This document shows, piece after piece, positions 6,899 through 15,428 of a DNA stretch of 64,000 nucleotides. This stretch comes from Aureispira sp. CCB-QB1 (GTDB lineage Bacteria; Bacteroidota; Bacteroidia; Chitinophagales; Saprospiraceae). A program made the translations under genes and the position numbers. The DNA is taken from assembly GCF_000724545.1 (NCBI RefSeq), contig NZ_JHBV01000043.1, positions 62,001-126,000 of the forward strand, written 5' to 3'. The notes beneath the pieces are model-generated. The model was not told the origin of the DNA and ran no database searches. It saw nothing but the letters and a program-made list of their open reading frames with translations. The first letter of the stretch is position 1, and each line of letters opens with the position of its first letter.

Positions 6899-8854
6899 AT
6901 GACCATTCTGAAAGCGCTTTTCAGGCTATCTATGGGTAGCCTTTTGGTTTTATGCGGGTATAGTAGCAATGCCCAAAACTTGATTCAAGTACCGTTAGAG
7001 AATAATCCTGTTATTGTAAAATACCTAGAAGATAACCCTCGACCCAATTCAAGAAACAATCAACTTTGTCCAAACGATACTTTAGGACTACCATTTTTTG
7101 ACGATTTTGCTGCACCGATAGGCAATATCTATCCAAGTTGCTCGAATTGGCAAGACAACCATGTTTTTATTAATGGAGACATGGCTTCGAATCCTCCTTC
7201 TGTAGGAGTTGCTACTTTTGATGGATTATCTCCAGATGGCTCCCCTTATAATATCCAAGGAAATGTGTCGTTAGGAACCCCAGCCGATACTTTAACCTCT
7301 CAGCACTTAGATTTGAGTGGCAAAACGGCTTCAGATGCGATCTATCTAAGCTTCTTTTATCAAAAACAAGGACTAGGAGACCGTCCAGAGGTACAAGATT
7401 CTTTTATTTTAGAATTTAAAGATACTAGCAATACTTGGGTAAAGGTTTGGTCAGAAGCAGGAATTGACAACTCTGTTTCTTCACAAACAATTCTGCCCTT
7501 TGAGCAAAAATATATTGCTATTGATAGTGGGTATTATTTGTACAATGGATTTCAGTTTCGGTTTAGAAATTTAGCAAGTGTTACAGGAAGCAACGACCAC
7601 TGGCACTTGGATTATGTCATGTTGGATGAAAATCGTTCTAACAATGCCGATACCTTGCACCCAACCTATGGTAGTTATGCTGATGTTGCGTTTACACATC
7701 GCCCAACGACACCACTAAAAGACAAGTTGATGGCCATGCCTTGGACCCATTTTGATGGGGCTACTTGTTGGGCAACCGAATTGACAATTCAAAATTATAA
7801 TAGAAATCACAGTCAAATTGCCACTTTGGATAGGAGCTGCACCATCGAAGAAATACTTCCCAATACAACGTCAATCTTAACAGAAGGAATTCCTGCTGTT
7901 GGGGCGTATGCTCCAAGCCCAAACACTGATGATAGTTTGACACATACCATTGTTGGGACGCACAATACGCTTAATCCGACAGAAAAAACAACTTTAGAGA
8001 CAACATATGTTATTTTGAATCCATCTGGTTTTCAAAGTAATCCTATATTTGAAGCCAACGATACGGTTAAACGAAGAACAGTGTTAGACAACTATTTTGC
8101 TTATGACGATGGAACCGCAGAAACCCGTATTGTTGCACAAAATTTAGGGACAAAGATTGCAGTAGAATATAAAGCAGAACAAGCAGATAAATTGAGGGGG
8201 ATTTATTTTCATATGCCTTATTTTATCGAAGATTCTCAAAACCATTTGATTAATATCAAAGTTTGGGTGGATAGTTTGTCTGATGACTCTGAAGTGTTTT
8301 CAAGAGATTTGCACAAGTTGCAGTATAGATATGGTTTTAATGGCTTTTATTTTGTAGATTTAGTCGATTTTTTAGGCAATGCGACTCCTATTGATTTAGC
8401 AGCAGGGCAAACTTTCTATGTTGGTTGGCAACAATCGTTTGGTACAGAAGTTCCTGTTGGTTTTGATAGAAGCACCGATACAAAAGAAAAAACGTGGGTT
8501 GGTGTTGGCACTACTTGGTCTCAATCGACTGTAAGTGGCTCGGTTATGATCCGCCCTCTAGTTTCTATAGATCCTAATTTTTCTACAATTGCAGTAGATG
8601 AAGTGGAGGTAATCGAAAACGAACTAAGGGTATATCCTAATCCAACAGATAATATCCTAAATTTAGAGTTGACAAATTATGAAGTAGCTGAAGATTATCA
8701 ATTGTATATTCACAATGCCGTTGGACAAGAAATACACGGTTCAAACTTTGAAAGACAACTGAATGTAGGTAGTTGGCAATCTGGTTTGTATATTTTAACA
8801 TTAAGAGATGAGCAAGGCAATGTCATGGCTCAACATAAAATTATAAAATACTAA
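6899..8854 (+). CDS. Secreted protein with T9SS type A C-terminal sorting domain
   Basis: A 651-residue extracellular or surface protein exported by the type IX secretion system. It has a signal peptide (hydrophobic segment, cleavage near SNAQN at about residue 26) and a C-terminal sorting domain over the last ~75 residues, with the diagnostic LRVYPNPTDN start, a GQEI turn and the final SGLYILTLRDEQG...KIIKY strand. The middle is Asp/Thr/Asn-rich and beta-rich, without a catalytic motif I recognise. The open frame runs 24 codons further upstream, but those codons come from the poly-T hairpin and inverted-repeat end of repeat copy A, so I place the start at the ATG at 6899, where the signal peptide begins. 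Function beyond secretion is unknown. Confidence 0.88.
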   Translation: MTILKALFRLSMGSLLVLCGYSSNAQNLIQVPLENNPVIVKYLEDNPRPNSRNNQLCPNDTLGLPFFDDFAAPIGNIYPSCSNWQDNHVFINGDMASNPPSVGVATFDGLSPDGSPYNIQGNVSLGTPADTLTSQHLDLSGKTASDAIYLSFFYQKQGLGDRPEVQDSFILEFKDTSNTWVKVWSEAGIDNSVSSQTILPFEQKYIAIDSGYYLYNGFQFRFRNLASVTGSNDHWHLDYVMLDENRSNNADTLHPTYGSYADVAFTHRPTTPLKDKLMAMPWTHFDGATCWATELTIQNYNRNHSQIATLDRSCTIEEILPNTTSILTEGIPAVGAYAPSPNTDDSLTHTIVGTHNTLNPTEKTTLETTYVILNPSGFQSNPIFEANDTVKRRTVLDNYFAYDDGTAETRIVAQNLGTKIAVEYKAEQADKLRGIYFHMPYFIEDSQNHLINIKVWVDSLSDDSEVFSRDLHKLQYRYGFNGFYFVDLVDFLGNATPIDLAAGQTFYVGWQQSFGTEVPVGFDRSTDTKEKTWVGVGTTWSQSTVSGSVMIRPLVSIDPNFSTIAVDEVEVIENELRVYPNPTDNILNLELTNYEVAEDYQLYIHNAVGQEIHGSNFERQLNVGSWQSGLYILTLRDEQGNVMAQHKIIKY

Positions 8855-8945
8855 ATTAGCGGGTCTACCTTGCTAATGGAGGTTCAAAAAAGCTTCATTG
8901 GTCAAGTAGCAAAAGTTAGATTCACTACAAAGAAAAGAACAAACA

Positions 8946-9662
8946 ATGAAAATAGATATCTTGGCAATTGGAGTGCATCCTGATGATATTGAACTCTCTT
9001 GTTGCGGAACTTTACTGCATCATATTGCAATGGGAAAAACTGTCGGATTATTGGATCTTACGTGTGGAGAGTTAGGGACAAGAGGAAGTGCTGAAATTCG
9101 TTTGAAAGAGGCCGCAATAGCGTCTAAATTAATAGGAGCAGCCGTGCGAGGAAATTTAGAAATGGCAGATGGCTTTTTTCAATACACGAAAGAAAACATG
9201 CTCAAAATTGTTGAAATTATTCGTTTGATGCGCCCTGAAATTGTCTTGGCTAATGCGGTCTCTGATCGCCATCCAGACCATGGTCGTGCCGCTAAATTAA
9301 CAGCGGATGCCTGTTTTTATGCAGGTTTGCGCCGAATTGAAACAGAATGGGAAGATAAACCACAAGAGGCTTGGAGACCCAAAGCAGTTTATCACTACAT
9401 CCAAGATCATAATTTAACGCCTGATTTTGTTGTGGATATAAGCCCTTACATAGATCAAAAAATGGAAGTGATTCAAGCATATAAATCACAGTTTTACGAT
9501 CCAGAATCTAAGGAGCCTGATACACCTATTTCAGGAAAGAGTTTCTTAGAATTTATCAAAGGTAAAAATGCTATGTATGGTCGTCCTGCTGGTTTCTTGT
9601 ACGGAGAGGGATTCACTGTTGCTCGAACGATTGGCGTCAATAACCTTTTCGATTTAAAATAG
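8946..9662 (+). CDS. bshB1: Bacillithiol biosynthesis deacetylase BshB1
   Basis: Zinc-dependent deacetylase of the LmbE/PIG-L family that removes the acetyl group from GlcNAc-malate to give GlcN-malate, the second step in making the low-molecular-weight thiol bacillithiol. The 238 residues show the zinc-site motif HPDD at 11-14, TRGS at 45-48 and the second metal motif DRHPDHG at 107-113. The C-terminal region with QAYKSQFY and YGEGF is typical of BshB1 rather than of generic PIG-L enzymes. The other steps (bshA, bshC) are not in this window, so the pathway is split across the chromosome. ATG start. An OsmC-type thiol peroxidase lies about 200 bases downstream, in keeping with redox defence, but the gap holds a repeat and co-transcription is uncertain. 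Confidence 0.93.
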   Translation: MKIDILAIGVHPDDIELSCCGTLLHHIAMGKTVGLLDLTCGELGTRGSAEIRLKEAAIASKLIGAAVRGNLEMADGFFQYTKENMLKIVEIIRLMRPEIVLANAVSDRHPDHGRAAKLTADACFYAGLRRIETEWEDKPQEAWRPKAVYHYIQDHNLTPDFVVDISPYIDQKMEVIQAYKSQFYDPESKEPDTPISGKSFLEFIKGKNAMYGRPAGFLYGEGFTVARTIGVNNLFDLK

Positions 9663-9712
9663 CAATAGTTGGCTGCGCTGCTACTATGTGGTCGTTGAAA
9701 CCACGAAGTAAT
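9663..9712. repeat. Extragenic GTAGCAGCG repeat, degenerate, reverse orientation
   Basis: Contains GGCTGCGCTGCTACTATGTGG and TCGTTGAAACCACGAAGTA, modules of the repeat family in inverted order. About 85 bases further on, TTTGATAATCAAATTGATA resembles the inner palindrome, so this may be a decayed long copy. Confidence 0.6.
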
Positions 9713-9870
9713 AGGTGATTGTATTATTAATACTTTGTGAGTTCTGTATGGTTTATTATCAGTTTTTTTTAAGGTAAGGGGAAGGTGTGTTTTTTGATAA
9801 TCAAATTGATATGGTTTTTTACGGAGTAATGATTTATTCAAATTAGGCATTTCAAATAATAATAATAAGA

Positions 9871-10272
9871 ATGACATCAAAAGCAATTTATTTAGGAGAA
9901 TTGAGAGTAGAAGCAACCCATCTGAAATCAGGCGAAATTATGATTACAGATGCTCCTACGGATAATAATGGAAAAGGGCAAGCATTTTCTCCAACAGATA
10001 CTGTAGCAACAGCATTAGCTACCTGTATGCTAACCATTATGGGGATTCGTGCCAGTAAAAAAAATATTAATATACAAGGTGCAACAGCCGAAATAACCAA
10101 AACAATGGCTTCTAACCCAAGAAGAATTTCGAAAATAGAAGTTACTGTAACAATGCCTAAAGTGGGGATAGAAGAAAATTTTCAAGAAGTACTAGAGGCA
10201 GCAGCTAAAAGTTGTCCAGTAGCGCAAAGCTTGCACCCAGACATAGAACAAGTTGTTCGCTTTGTTTGGTAA
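9871..10272 (+). CDS. OsmC family protein
   Basis: A 133-residue OsmC/Ohr-superfamily protein, likely a thiol peroxidase that reduces organic hydroperoxides. Both conserved cysteines are present: Cys52 in TALATCML and Cys115 in KSCPVAQSLHP. The N-terminal part has the family's GELRVEATH strand and the middle has the SPTDTVATAL turn. The length fits the shorter YhfA-like branch of OsmC. In bacillithiol producers such enzymes could draw electrons from that thiol, and bshB1 is the preceding gene, but this link is an inference. ATG start at 9871, preceded by an AT-rich stretch without a strong Shine-Dalgarno sequence, as is usual in Bacteroidota. Confidence 0.92.
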   Translation: MTSKAIYLGELRVEATHLKSGEIMITDAPTDNNGKGQAFSPTDTVATALATCMLTIMGIRASKKNINIQGATAEITKTMASNPRRISKIEVTVTMPKVGIEENFQEVLEAAAKSCPVAQSLHPDIEQVVRFVW

Positions 10273-10402
10273 TAATTTTGCTTGAAAACAACCTTTTTGA
10301 CCTTTTCGTGCATCTTTAATTAATAGTGTACTTAGGTATAGATTACAAAATAACGTTCCCCAACTGCTCTAACAACATTACAAATGATTAAACAACAACC
10401 GT

Positions 10403-11200
10403 ATGCGCAGTTTATTTAGCTTAGTGATTTTGCTCGTTTTATTAGGACAAGCCAATGATATATGGGCTCAACAGAAAAGACGAAGAATAGAACAAAAGAT
10501 TTTTGATGAAAATGCAAAGCCACCAAGTGGCTTTTTAATTGATTTTTCTTACGGAATCCACTTGCCATTGGCAGATATGGCAGAGAATTTTAAGTACAAT
10601 TTCTCTTTGGCAGGAAAAGTACAGTATATCTTGTCCAATAACTTGGCGTTTGGCTTGGTAGGAGATTTTCAATTTATTGACGATGTTAAAACAGATGTAG
10701 TTGCGAATTTGAGAGAAGAAGAAGGGTTTATTATTGACCGATTTGGTCAGTTGTCCGATGTTCAATTAGGACAACGCGGATTCTTTTTAGGAGGTAGTGT
10801 TAGTTATTTGATTCCTGTTCTAAAAAAATACAAACGTTCGGGAATAGAAGTTCGATTTGAAGGGGGGTACCAGCAACATTGGGTGCGTATAGAGGTACTA
10901 GGTGGTGATATTTTTGGCTTGTCGGATGAATACAAAAAAGGATATGATCGAATGACAACAGGTTTTGCTATGCGTCAATACATTGGTTATCGCCATTTGG
11001 ACAGAAACCGTTTACTGAATTTCTTTGGTGGTTTTGATATTATGCAAGCCTTTACTAAAAATAGGAGAGGGTATAATTTTGATACCCGTCAAGAAGATAC
11101 CAAAAATAGAATTGATATTTTAATTGGCTTTAGAATTGGAATTACCTTGCCAATTTATATTTATACGCCAGAAACTCAAGAAGATGTTCGCTTTTATTAA
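10403..11200 (+). CDS. Putative outer-membrane beta-barrel protein
   Basis: A 265-residue exported protein. Residues 1-23 form a signal peptide ending in WAQQ. After a basic stretch (KRRRIEQ) the rest alternates short amphipathic strands with Gly/Asn/Asp turns and many aromatic residues (for example FGLVGDFQFI, GFFLGGSVSYLIPVL, YIGYRHLDRN, FFGGFDIM), as expected for a small outer-membrane barrel of about eight to ten strands. I do not recognise a named family or a function. The next gene starts about 160 bases later, with a repeat copy between, so it is probably transcribed alone. Confidence 0.7.
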   Translation: MRSLFSLVILLVLLGQANDIWAQQKRRRIEQKIFDENAKPPSGFLIDFSYGIHLPLADMAENFKYNFSLAGKVQYILSNNLAFGLVGDFQFIDDVKTDVVANLREEEGFIIDRFGQLSDVQLGQRGFFLGGSVSYLIPVLKKYKRSGIEVRFEGGYQQHWVRIEVLGGDIFGLSDEYKKGYDRMTTGFAMRQYIGYRHLDRNRLLNFFGGFDIMQAFTKNRRGYNFDTRQEDTKNRIDILIGFRIGITLPIYIYTPETQEDVRFY

Positions 11201-11261
11201 GCACTTTTTTATTGTAAAGGTTGGAAAGGGGGATCTTGTTGATAATGAATGCAATTTATTT

Positions 11262-11310
11262 TGTGAGCTCGGTTCGCTGCTGCTATGTGGTACCGCATGG
11301 GTACTTTGTT
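11262..11310. repeat. Extragenic GTAGCAGCG repeat, reverse orientation, fragment
   Basis: Reads TGTGAGCTCGGTTCGCTGCTG and CTATGTGGTACCGCATGGGTA, the reverse complement of the GAACCGAGCT and CACGTAGTAGCAGCG modules. It gives rise to a false upstream extension of the following open frame. Confidence 0.65.
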
Positions 11311-11362
11311 TTTAGTACTATTGTGTAGTTTCGAGGAAGTAATGTTTAAGACTAAAATGACC

Positions 11363-11932
11363 ATGAAAAAACACCTACTTATTGGTATTCTTTTTTTATT
11401 TAATACGACTATTGGGGCGCAGTCTGATGCAGACTCTATAAGAGAAACCATAGAAAATTATATGGCAGTAGCCAAAGCCAAAGATTATGTCAAAACAATG
11501 GATTATCTATATCCTAAATTGTTTGATCTTGTGCCTCGAAGTGTTTTGGAAGAAAGTTTAAAAAATCAAGCTCAAGACACGACAATACAGATAGAGTTTG
11601 AAAATAATACCATTGAAAAAATTTCTAAAGTTTTGCTTCTGAAAGGAATAAAATACGCATTAGTTGATTACTCTTTTTTGATGAAAATGACTATAAAAGG
11701 AAAAGATGAGGAAGGCTTAAAAATGATGCAAATATTGTTCGAGGGCAGTTATGGAAAAAAGAATGTTTCTTTAGATACAGAAAATAGTACATTTAGTATC
11801 CAAGTAAATCGAGCTACATATCTAATTAATAATCCTGAATATGAGGGCTGGAAATTGTTGGAGCGAAAGGAAGGATTACTTTCTCTTTTGGAAAAAATAT
11901 TGCCTAAAAAGGTATTAAAGAAATTAAAGTAG
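11363..11932 (+). CDS. Secreted hypothetical protein, 189 aa
   Basis: A small exported protein that I do not recognise by name. The signal peptide begins MKKHLLIGILFLF and ends near IGAQS. The mature part opens with SIRETIENYMAVAKAKDYVKTMDYLYPKLFDLVP, which resembles the start of SnoaL/NTF2-like or DUF4878-like proteins that measure a helix followed by a curved sheet; that is a weak guess. The open frame extends 26 codons upstream into repeat sequence, and an ATG two codons earlier (11357) is also possible; I chose the ATG directly before the signal peptide. The stop is followed 12 bases later by the PepSY-type gene, so the two are probably co-transcribed. Confidence 0.75.
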   Translation: MKKHLLIGILFLFNTTIGAQSDADSIRETIENYMAVAKAKDYVKTMDYLYPKLFDLVPRSVLEESLKNQAQDTTIQIEFENNTIEKISKVLLLKGIKYALVDYSFLMKMTIKGKDEEGLKMMQILFEGSYGKKNVSLDTENSTFSIQVNRATYLINNPEYEGWKLLERKEGLLSLLEKILPKKVLKKLK

Positions 11933-11944
11933 TTGCAGCTCACT

Positions 11945-12520
11945 ATGACCACCCTTCAACGAAAAAAACAGGCGCAAACTTTACGTACTTTTCGAAAAGT
12001 ACATCGTTTAACAGGCGCTTTGTTGTTTGTCTTTTTTTTTATAATAGCAATAACAGGCGTGTTTTTGGGATGGAAAAAGCATAGCGCAGGTGTTCTTTTA
12101 CCAAAAAGTTATAAAGGGACATCGACCAACTTGAAAGACTGGCAACCAATTGATCAATTGAATGAAATTGCTACTCAAATTTTAAAGGATTCTATCAATC
12201 CGAAGCTTTCAAATAAGTTGAGCAGAATTGATATTCGACAGAACAAAGGAATGTTGAAGTTTGTTTATAGTGAACATCATTGGGAAATTCAATTAGATGG
12301 CACTACAGGAACCGTATTAAATATAGGCAAGCGACATTCTGATTGGATTGAAAATGTTCACGATGGCTCTATTGTGGATGCTGCTTTAGGAGTTTCTAAA
12401 GGGTGGTTCAAATTATTTTATACAACCATAATGGGATTAGCGTTACTATTGTTTACCATTACAGGCTTCTGGCTTTGGTATGGTCCTAAGAGAATGCGTA
12501 AAGAACAACGAAAACGTTAA
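11945..12520 (+). CDS. PepSY-associated transmembrane protein
   Basis: A 191-residue inner-membrane protein of the PepSY_TM type. Basic N-terminus, then TM1 (LTGALLFVFFFIIAITGVFLGW, about residues 23-44) containing the family's K-H-R start; a ~100-residue periplasmic PepSY-like domain with LDGTTGTVL; then WIENVHDGSI and TM2 near the C-terminus (GLALLLFTITGFWLWYGPKR). The first His of the family (VHRLTG) and the HDG motif are present. Relatives act in iron uptake or ferric reduction, which is suggested only by homology. The ATG at 11945 is preferred over an in-frame TTG four codons upstream. The gene lies between a secreted protein and methionine aminopeptidase with short gaps (12 and 25 bases). 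Confidence 0.85.
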   Translation: MTTLQRKKQAQTLRTFRKVHRLTGALLFVFFFIIAITGVFLGWKKHSAGVLLPKSYKGTSTNLKDWQPIDQLNEIATQILKDSINPKLSNKLSRIDIRQNKGMLKFVYSEHHWEIQLDGTTGTVLNIGKRHSDWIENVHDGSIVDAALGVSKGWFKLFYTTIMGLALLLFTITGFWLWYGPKRMRKEQRKR

Positions 12521-12545
12521 TGATCAAACTATAAATGCTACAATC

Positions 12546-13307
12546 ATGTCGATAACAAAAGAATCAGAATTAGTGGGAATGCAGGAAATTAGTAAAGTCG
12601 TTGGTACGACATTAAGTAAAATGATGGCTTTTGCTAAACCTGGAATGTCAACCAAAGAACTTGATAACTTTGGTGGAGAACTGCTAAAAAAATATGGTGC
12701 TCAATCCGCGCCTTATGTGACCTATGGTTTTCCTGGTTGGACATGTATTAGTGTTAACAACGAAATTGCACATGGTATCCCTTCTGCTACAAAAATACTA
12801 AAAGAAGGTGATTTGGTTAATATTGATGTTTCAGCAGAACTCAATGGCTTTTTTGGAGATAACGGAGGCTCTTTTGTTTTGGGAAAAGACATTCACCAAC
12901 ATCAACCTTTGGTAGATGCCTCCAAAGACACCTTACTAAAAGCAATTCGACAAATTAGAGGTGGGGTTAAAATAGCAGATATAGGGCACTTAATGGAGAC
13001 CAATGCTAAAAAAGCAGGTTTTAAAGTGATTAAAAATTTAGCAGGTCATGGAATTGGTCGAAGCTTGCACGAGAAACCCGAAAACATCTTAAATTATAGA
13101 GATCGTTTTAATCGTCAACGATTTAAGAAAAATGCTGTCGTTGCTATCGAAACATTTATTTCTACTCGCTCTGATTATGCTTTAGAAATGGCAGATGGCT
13201 GGACATTGGTTGGAAATAAAGGAGGTTTTGTAACGCAACATGAACACACCATTCTTATCACAGATGGAGCGCCTATTATTTTAACCTCCTCCAATGGCAT
13301 ACTTTAG
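12546..13307 (+). CDS. map: Type I methionine aminopeptidase
   Basis: Removes the initiator methionine from nascent proteins. The five metal ligands are all present in the 253-residue protein: Asp94 and Asp105 (NIDVSAEL, GDNGG), His168 (GHGIGRSLHE), Glu202 (IETF) and Glu233 (QHEHT). A longer in-frame extension begins inside the upstream gene (12480), but its 22 extra codons do not look like Map; the ATG at 12546 follows the previous stop by 25 bases and gives the standard family length. Map is usually beside ribosomal-protein or secY genes; here it is not, so it may be a second copy. It lacks the zinc-finger extension of eukaryotic forms. Confidence 0.93.
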   Translation: MSITKESELVGMQEISKVVGTTLSKMMAFAKPGMSTKELDNFGGELLKKYGAQSAPYVTYGFPGWTCISVNNEIAHGIPSATKILKEGDLVNIDVSAELNGFFGDNGGSFVLGKDIHQHQPLVDASKDTLLKAIRQIRGGVKIADIGHLMETNAKKAGFKVIKNLAGHGIGRSLHEKPENILNYRDRFNRQRFKKNAVVAIETFISTRSDYALEMADGWTLVGNKGGFVTQHEHTILITDGAPIILTSSNGIL

Positions 13308-13832
13308 TAGAAGTAGCGATGGTAGTTTAATCTTAATAATAGGGTATTTTGTATCCATTTCAACACTTGTTGTTGTATGTGATTCTATTATTTTTGATGC
13401 TTAAATTTCTTTTTTTTAAAAGAAAAATGCTCATCCATTAATTTTTTATCTCGAACACCTTACCCCTTTTAAAAGTAAGCGTATTATTCTCTAATACTTT
13501 TTTAGGGGCACGTACTTGTTGTCGCTACTTTCCCTTATTACATTATTAAAAGGCATAACAATTCTTGTTTTTACCTCTTTTTTTAATAAAGTAGCAGCAC
13601 AACTAACTATTATTCTTATAAAAATTATTTGTAATAATTATTATAATTAACAGTGCAAAAAAATCTTGAGTATCGAAGCAACAGAGATTTGAAATTGAGT
13701 TATATTAGCATAATACTTAGCTGAGTTCATAAGGTCGCTGTTGGTTTGTTTATGCGTCTGATAGTTAGTTTAGCGTGTTTTGTAAAGTAATGCTTGACAG
13801 AGCAGTCTTCAAAAATTAAAAGAGAGAAAAGA
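13308..13832. other. Intergenic gap, AT-rich
   Basis: A 525-base stretch with no gene. Contains a short GTAGCAGCACAACTAACTATT fragment at 13591-13615 and runs of T and A. No clear terminator or promoter was found. Confidence 0.5.
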
Positions 13833-15365
13833 ATGCAAGATATAGAAAATATAGAATTGAAATTTTTGAGTCTAGATGATTATCAAGAATTGAAAGAGGC
13901 AATGATAGCCGCTTATACTTCGGTGGAGGATAATTATTGGGAAAAATATCAGATTAATGCCTTAATTCAAAAATTCTCAGAGGGGCAAGTTGTTATTAAG
14001 ATCAATGGCGAATTAGCAGGGTGCGCCTTGTCTATTATTGTGAATTACGAAGACTGTTCGGATACTCATACTTACAGAGAAATTACACAAAATTATAGTT
14101 TTGATACCCACACTGATGACGGAGATATTTTGTATGGAATTGATGTTTTTATTAAGCCACAATTTCGAGGATTGCGTTTGGGGAGACGATTATACGATTA
14201 TCGGAAAGAGCTTTGTGAGAAATTGAATCTAAAAGGAATTGCTTTTGGAGGTAGAATTCCTAATTATCACAAATATGCGGCTCATTTGACACCTAAGGAG
14301 TATATTGATAAAGTAAAACGAAAAGAAATTAACGATCCTGTTTTGAACTTTCAGATATCAAATGATTTTCACCCGTCCAAAATTTTGCGTGGTTATTTGG
14401 AGGGGGATAAAGCGTCGAATGAATTTGCGGTGTTGCTAGAATGGGACAATATCTATTATCAACAGCCTAGCCACAAGGCAGCTTCTATCAAAAAGAAAAT
14501 TGTTCGTTTAGGATTGATACAATGGCAGATGAGACCTTATCGGACTTTCGACGAATTGTTGCAACAGTCTAAATACTTTATTGATGCTGTAGCAGCTTAC
14601 CATGCTGATTTTGTACTATTTCCAGAGTTTTTTAATGCCCCATTGATGGCGGGAAACAATCATTTATCAGAACCTGTGGCCATTCGAGAGCTAGCCAAGT
14701 ATACCGATGCGATTGTACAGAAGTTTTCGGAATGGGCAATTTCTTGTAATATTAACATTATCTCTGGAAGCATGCCAGAAATGAAGGACGGACTTTTGTA
14801 TAATGTAGGTTATTTATGTAGAAGAGATGGAACCGTTGAGCGTTATGAAAAAATACATGTAACCCCTGATGAAGCCAAGGTTTGGGGCATGCAGGGCGGA
14901 AATACGATACAAGCTTTTGATACCGATTGTGGCAAAATTGGCGTGTTGATTTGCTACGATTCAGAATTTCCAGAATTGGGACGTATTTTGGCTGATGAAG
15001 GAATGAACATCTTGTTTGTGCCTTTTTTGACAGATACTCAAAACAGTTATTCGAGAGTTCGGCATTGTTCGCAGGCAAGAGCAATTGAGAACGAATGTTA
15101 TGTCGCAATTGCTGGAAGCGTAGGAAATCTGCCTAATGTTCATAATATGGACATTCAATTTGCACAATCTATGGTCTTTACACCCTGTGATTTTGCTTTT
15201 CCGACTAATGGAATTAAAGCAGAGGCTACTCCGAATACAGAAATGATTTTAATTGCTGATGTGGACTTAGATTTGCTCAGAGAGTTGAACCGTTTTGGTA
15301 GTGTCCGAAATCTCAAGGATAGGAGAAAGGATATTTTTGAATTAAGGCTTAAAGAGAAGCGCTAA
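13833..15365 (+). CDS. Bifunctional GNAT acetyltransferase / nitrilase-family hydrolase
   Basis: A 510-residue fusion. Residues ~1-210 form a GNAT N-acetyltransferase-like domain (FIKPQFRGLRLGRRLYDYR is the acetyl-CoA loop region). Residues ~225-505 form a carbon-nitrogen hydrolase domain with the Glu-Lys-Cys triad: Glu265 (LFPEFF), Lys340 (RYEKIHVTPDE) and Cys374 (GVLICYDSEFPE). This domain order is a known family (GNAT plus nitrilase branch) whose substrates are not established; the hydrolase should split an amide. The open frame extends 13 codons further to a TTG; I prefer the ATG at 13833 preceded by a purine-rich AGAGAGAAAAG. It converges with the TonB receptor gene and shares a strong hairpin with it. 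Confidence 0.9.
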   Translation: MQDIENIELKFLSLDDYQELKEAMIAAYTSVEDNYWEKYQINALIQKFSEGQVVIKINGELAGCALSIIVNYEDCSDTHTYREITQNYSFDTHTDDGDILYGIDVFIKPQFRGLRLGRRLYDYRKELCEKLNLKGIAFGGRIPNYHKYAAHLTPKEYIDKVKRKEINDPVLNFQISNDFHPSKILRGYLEGDKASNEFAVLLEWDNIYYQQPSHKAASIKKKIVRLGLIQWQMRPYRTFDELLQQSKYFIDAVAAYHADFVLFPEFFNAPLMAGNNHLSEPVAIRELAKYTDAIVQKFSEWAISCNINIISGSMPEMKDGLLYNVGYLCRRDGTVERYEKIHVTPDEAKVWGMQGGNTIQAFDTDCGKIGVLICYDSEFPELGRILADEGMNILFVPFLTDTQNSYSRVRHCSQARAIENECYVAIAGSVGNLPNVHNMDIQFAQSMVFTPCDFAFPTNGIKAEATPNTEMILIADVDLDLLRELNRFGSVRNLKDRRKDIFELRLKEKR

Positions 15366-15369
15366 ACTA

Positions 15370-15409
15370 AAAAATAAGTCGCTAGTCAATCAACCAGCGA
15401 CTTATTTTT
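15370..15409. terminator. Bidirectional terminator between convergent genes
   Basis: Perfect 14-bp stem, AAAAATAAGTCGCT (15370-15383) with AGCGACTTATTTTT (15396-15409), and a 12-base loop. It is flanked by A- and T-runs and sits between the ends of the GNAT-nitrilase gene and the TonB receptor gene, so it can serve both. Confidence 0.85.
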
Positions 15410-15428
15410 GGATATTTTTTGGCAAAAC

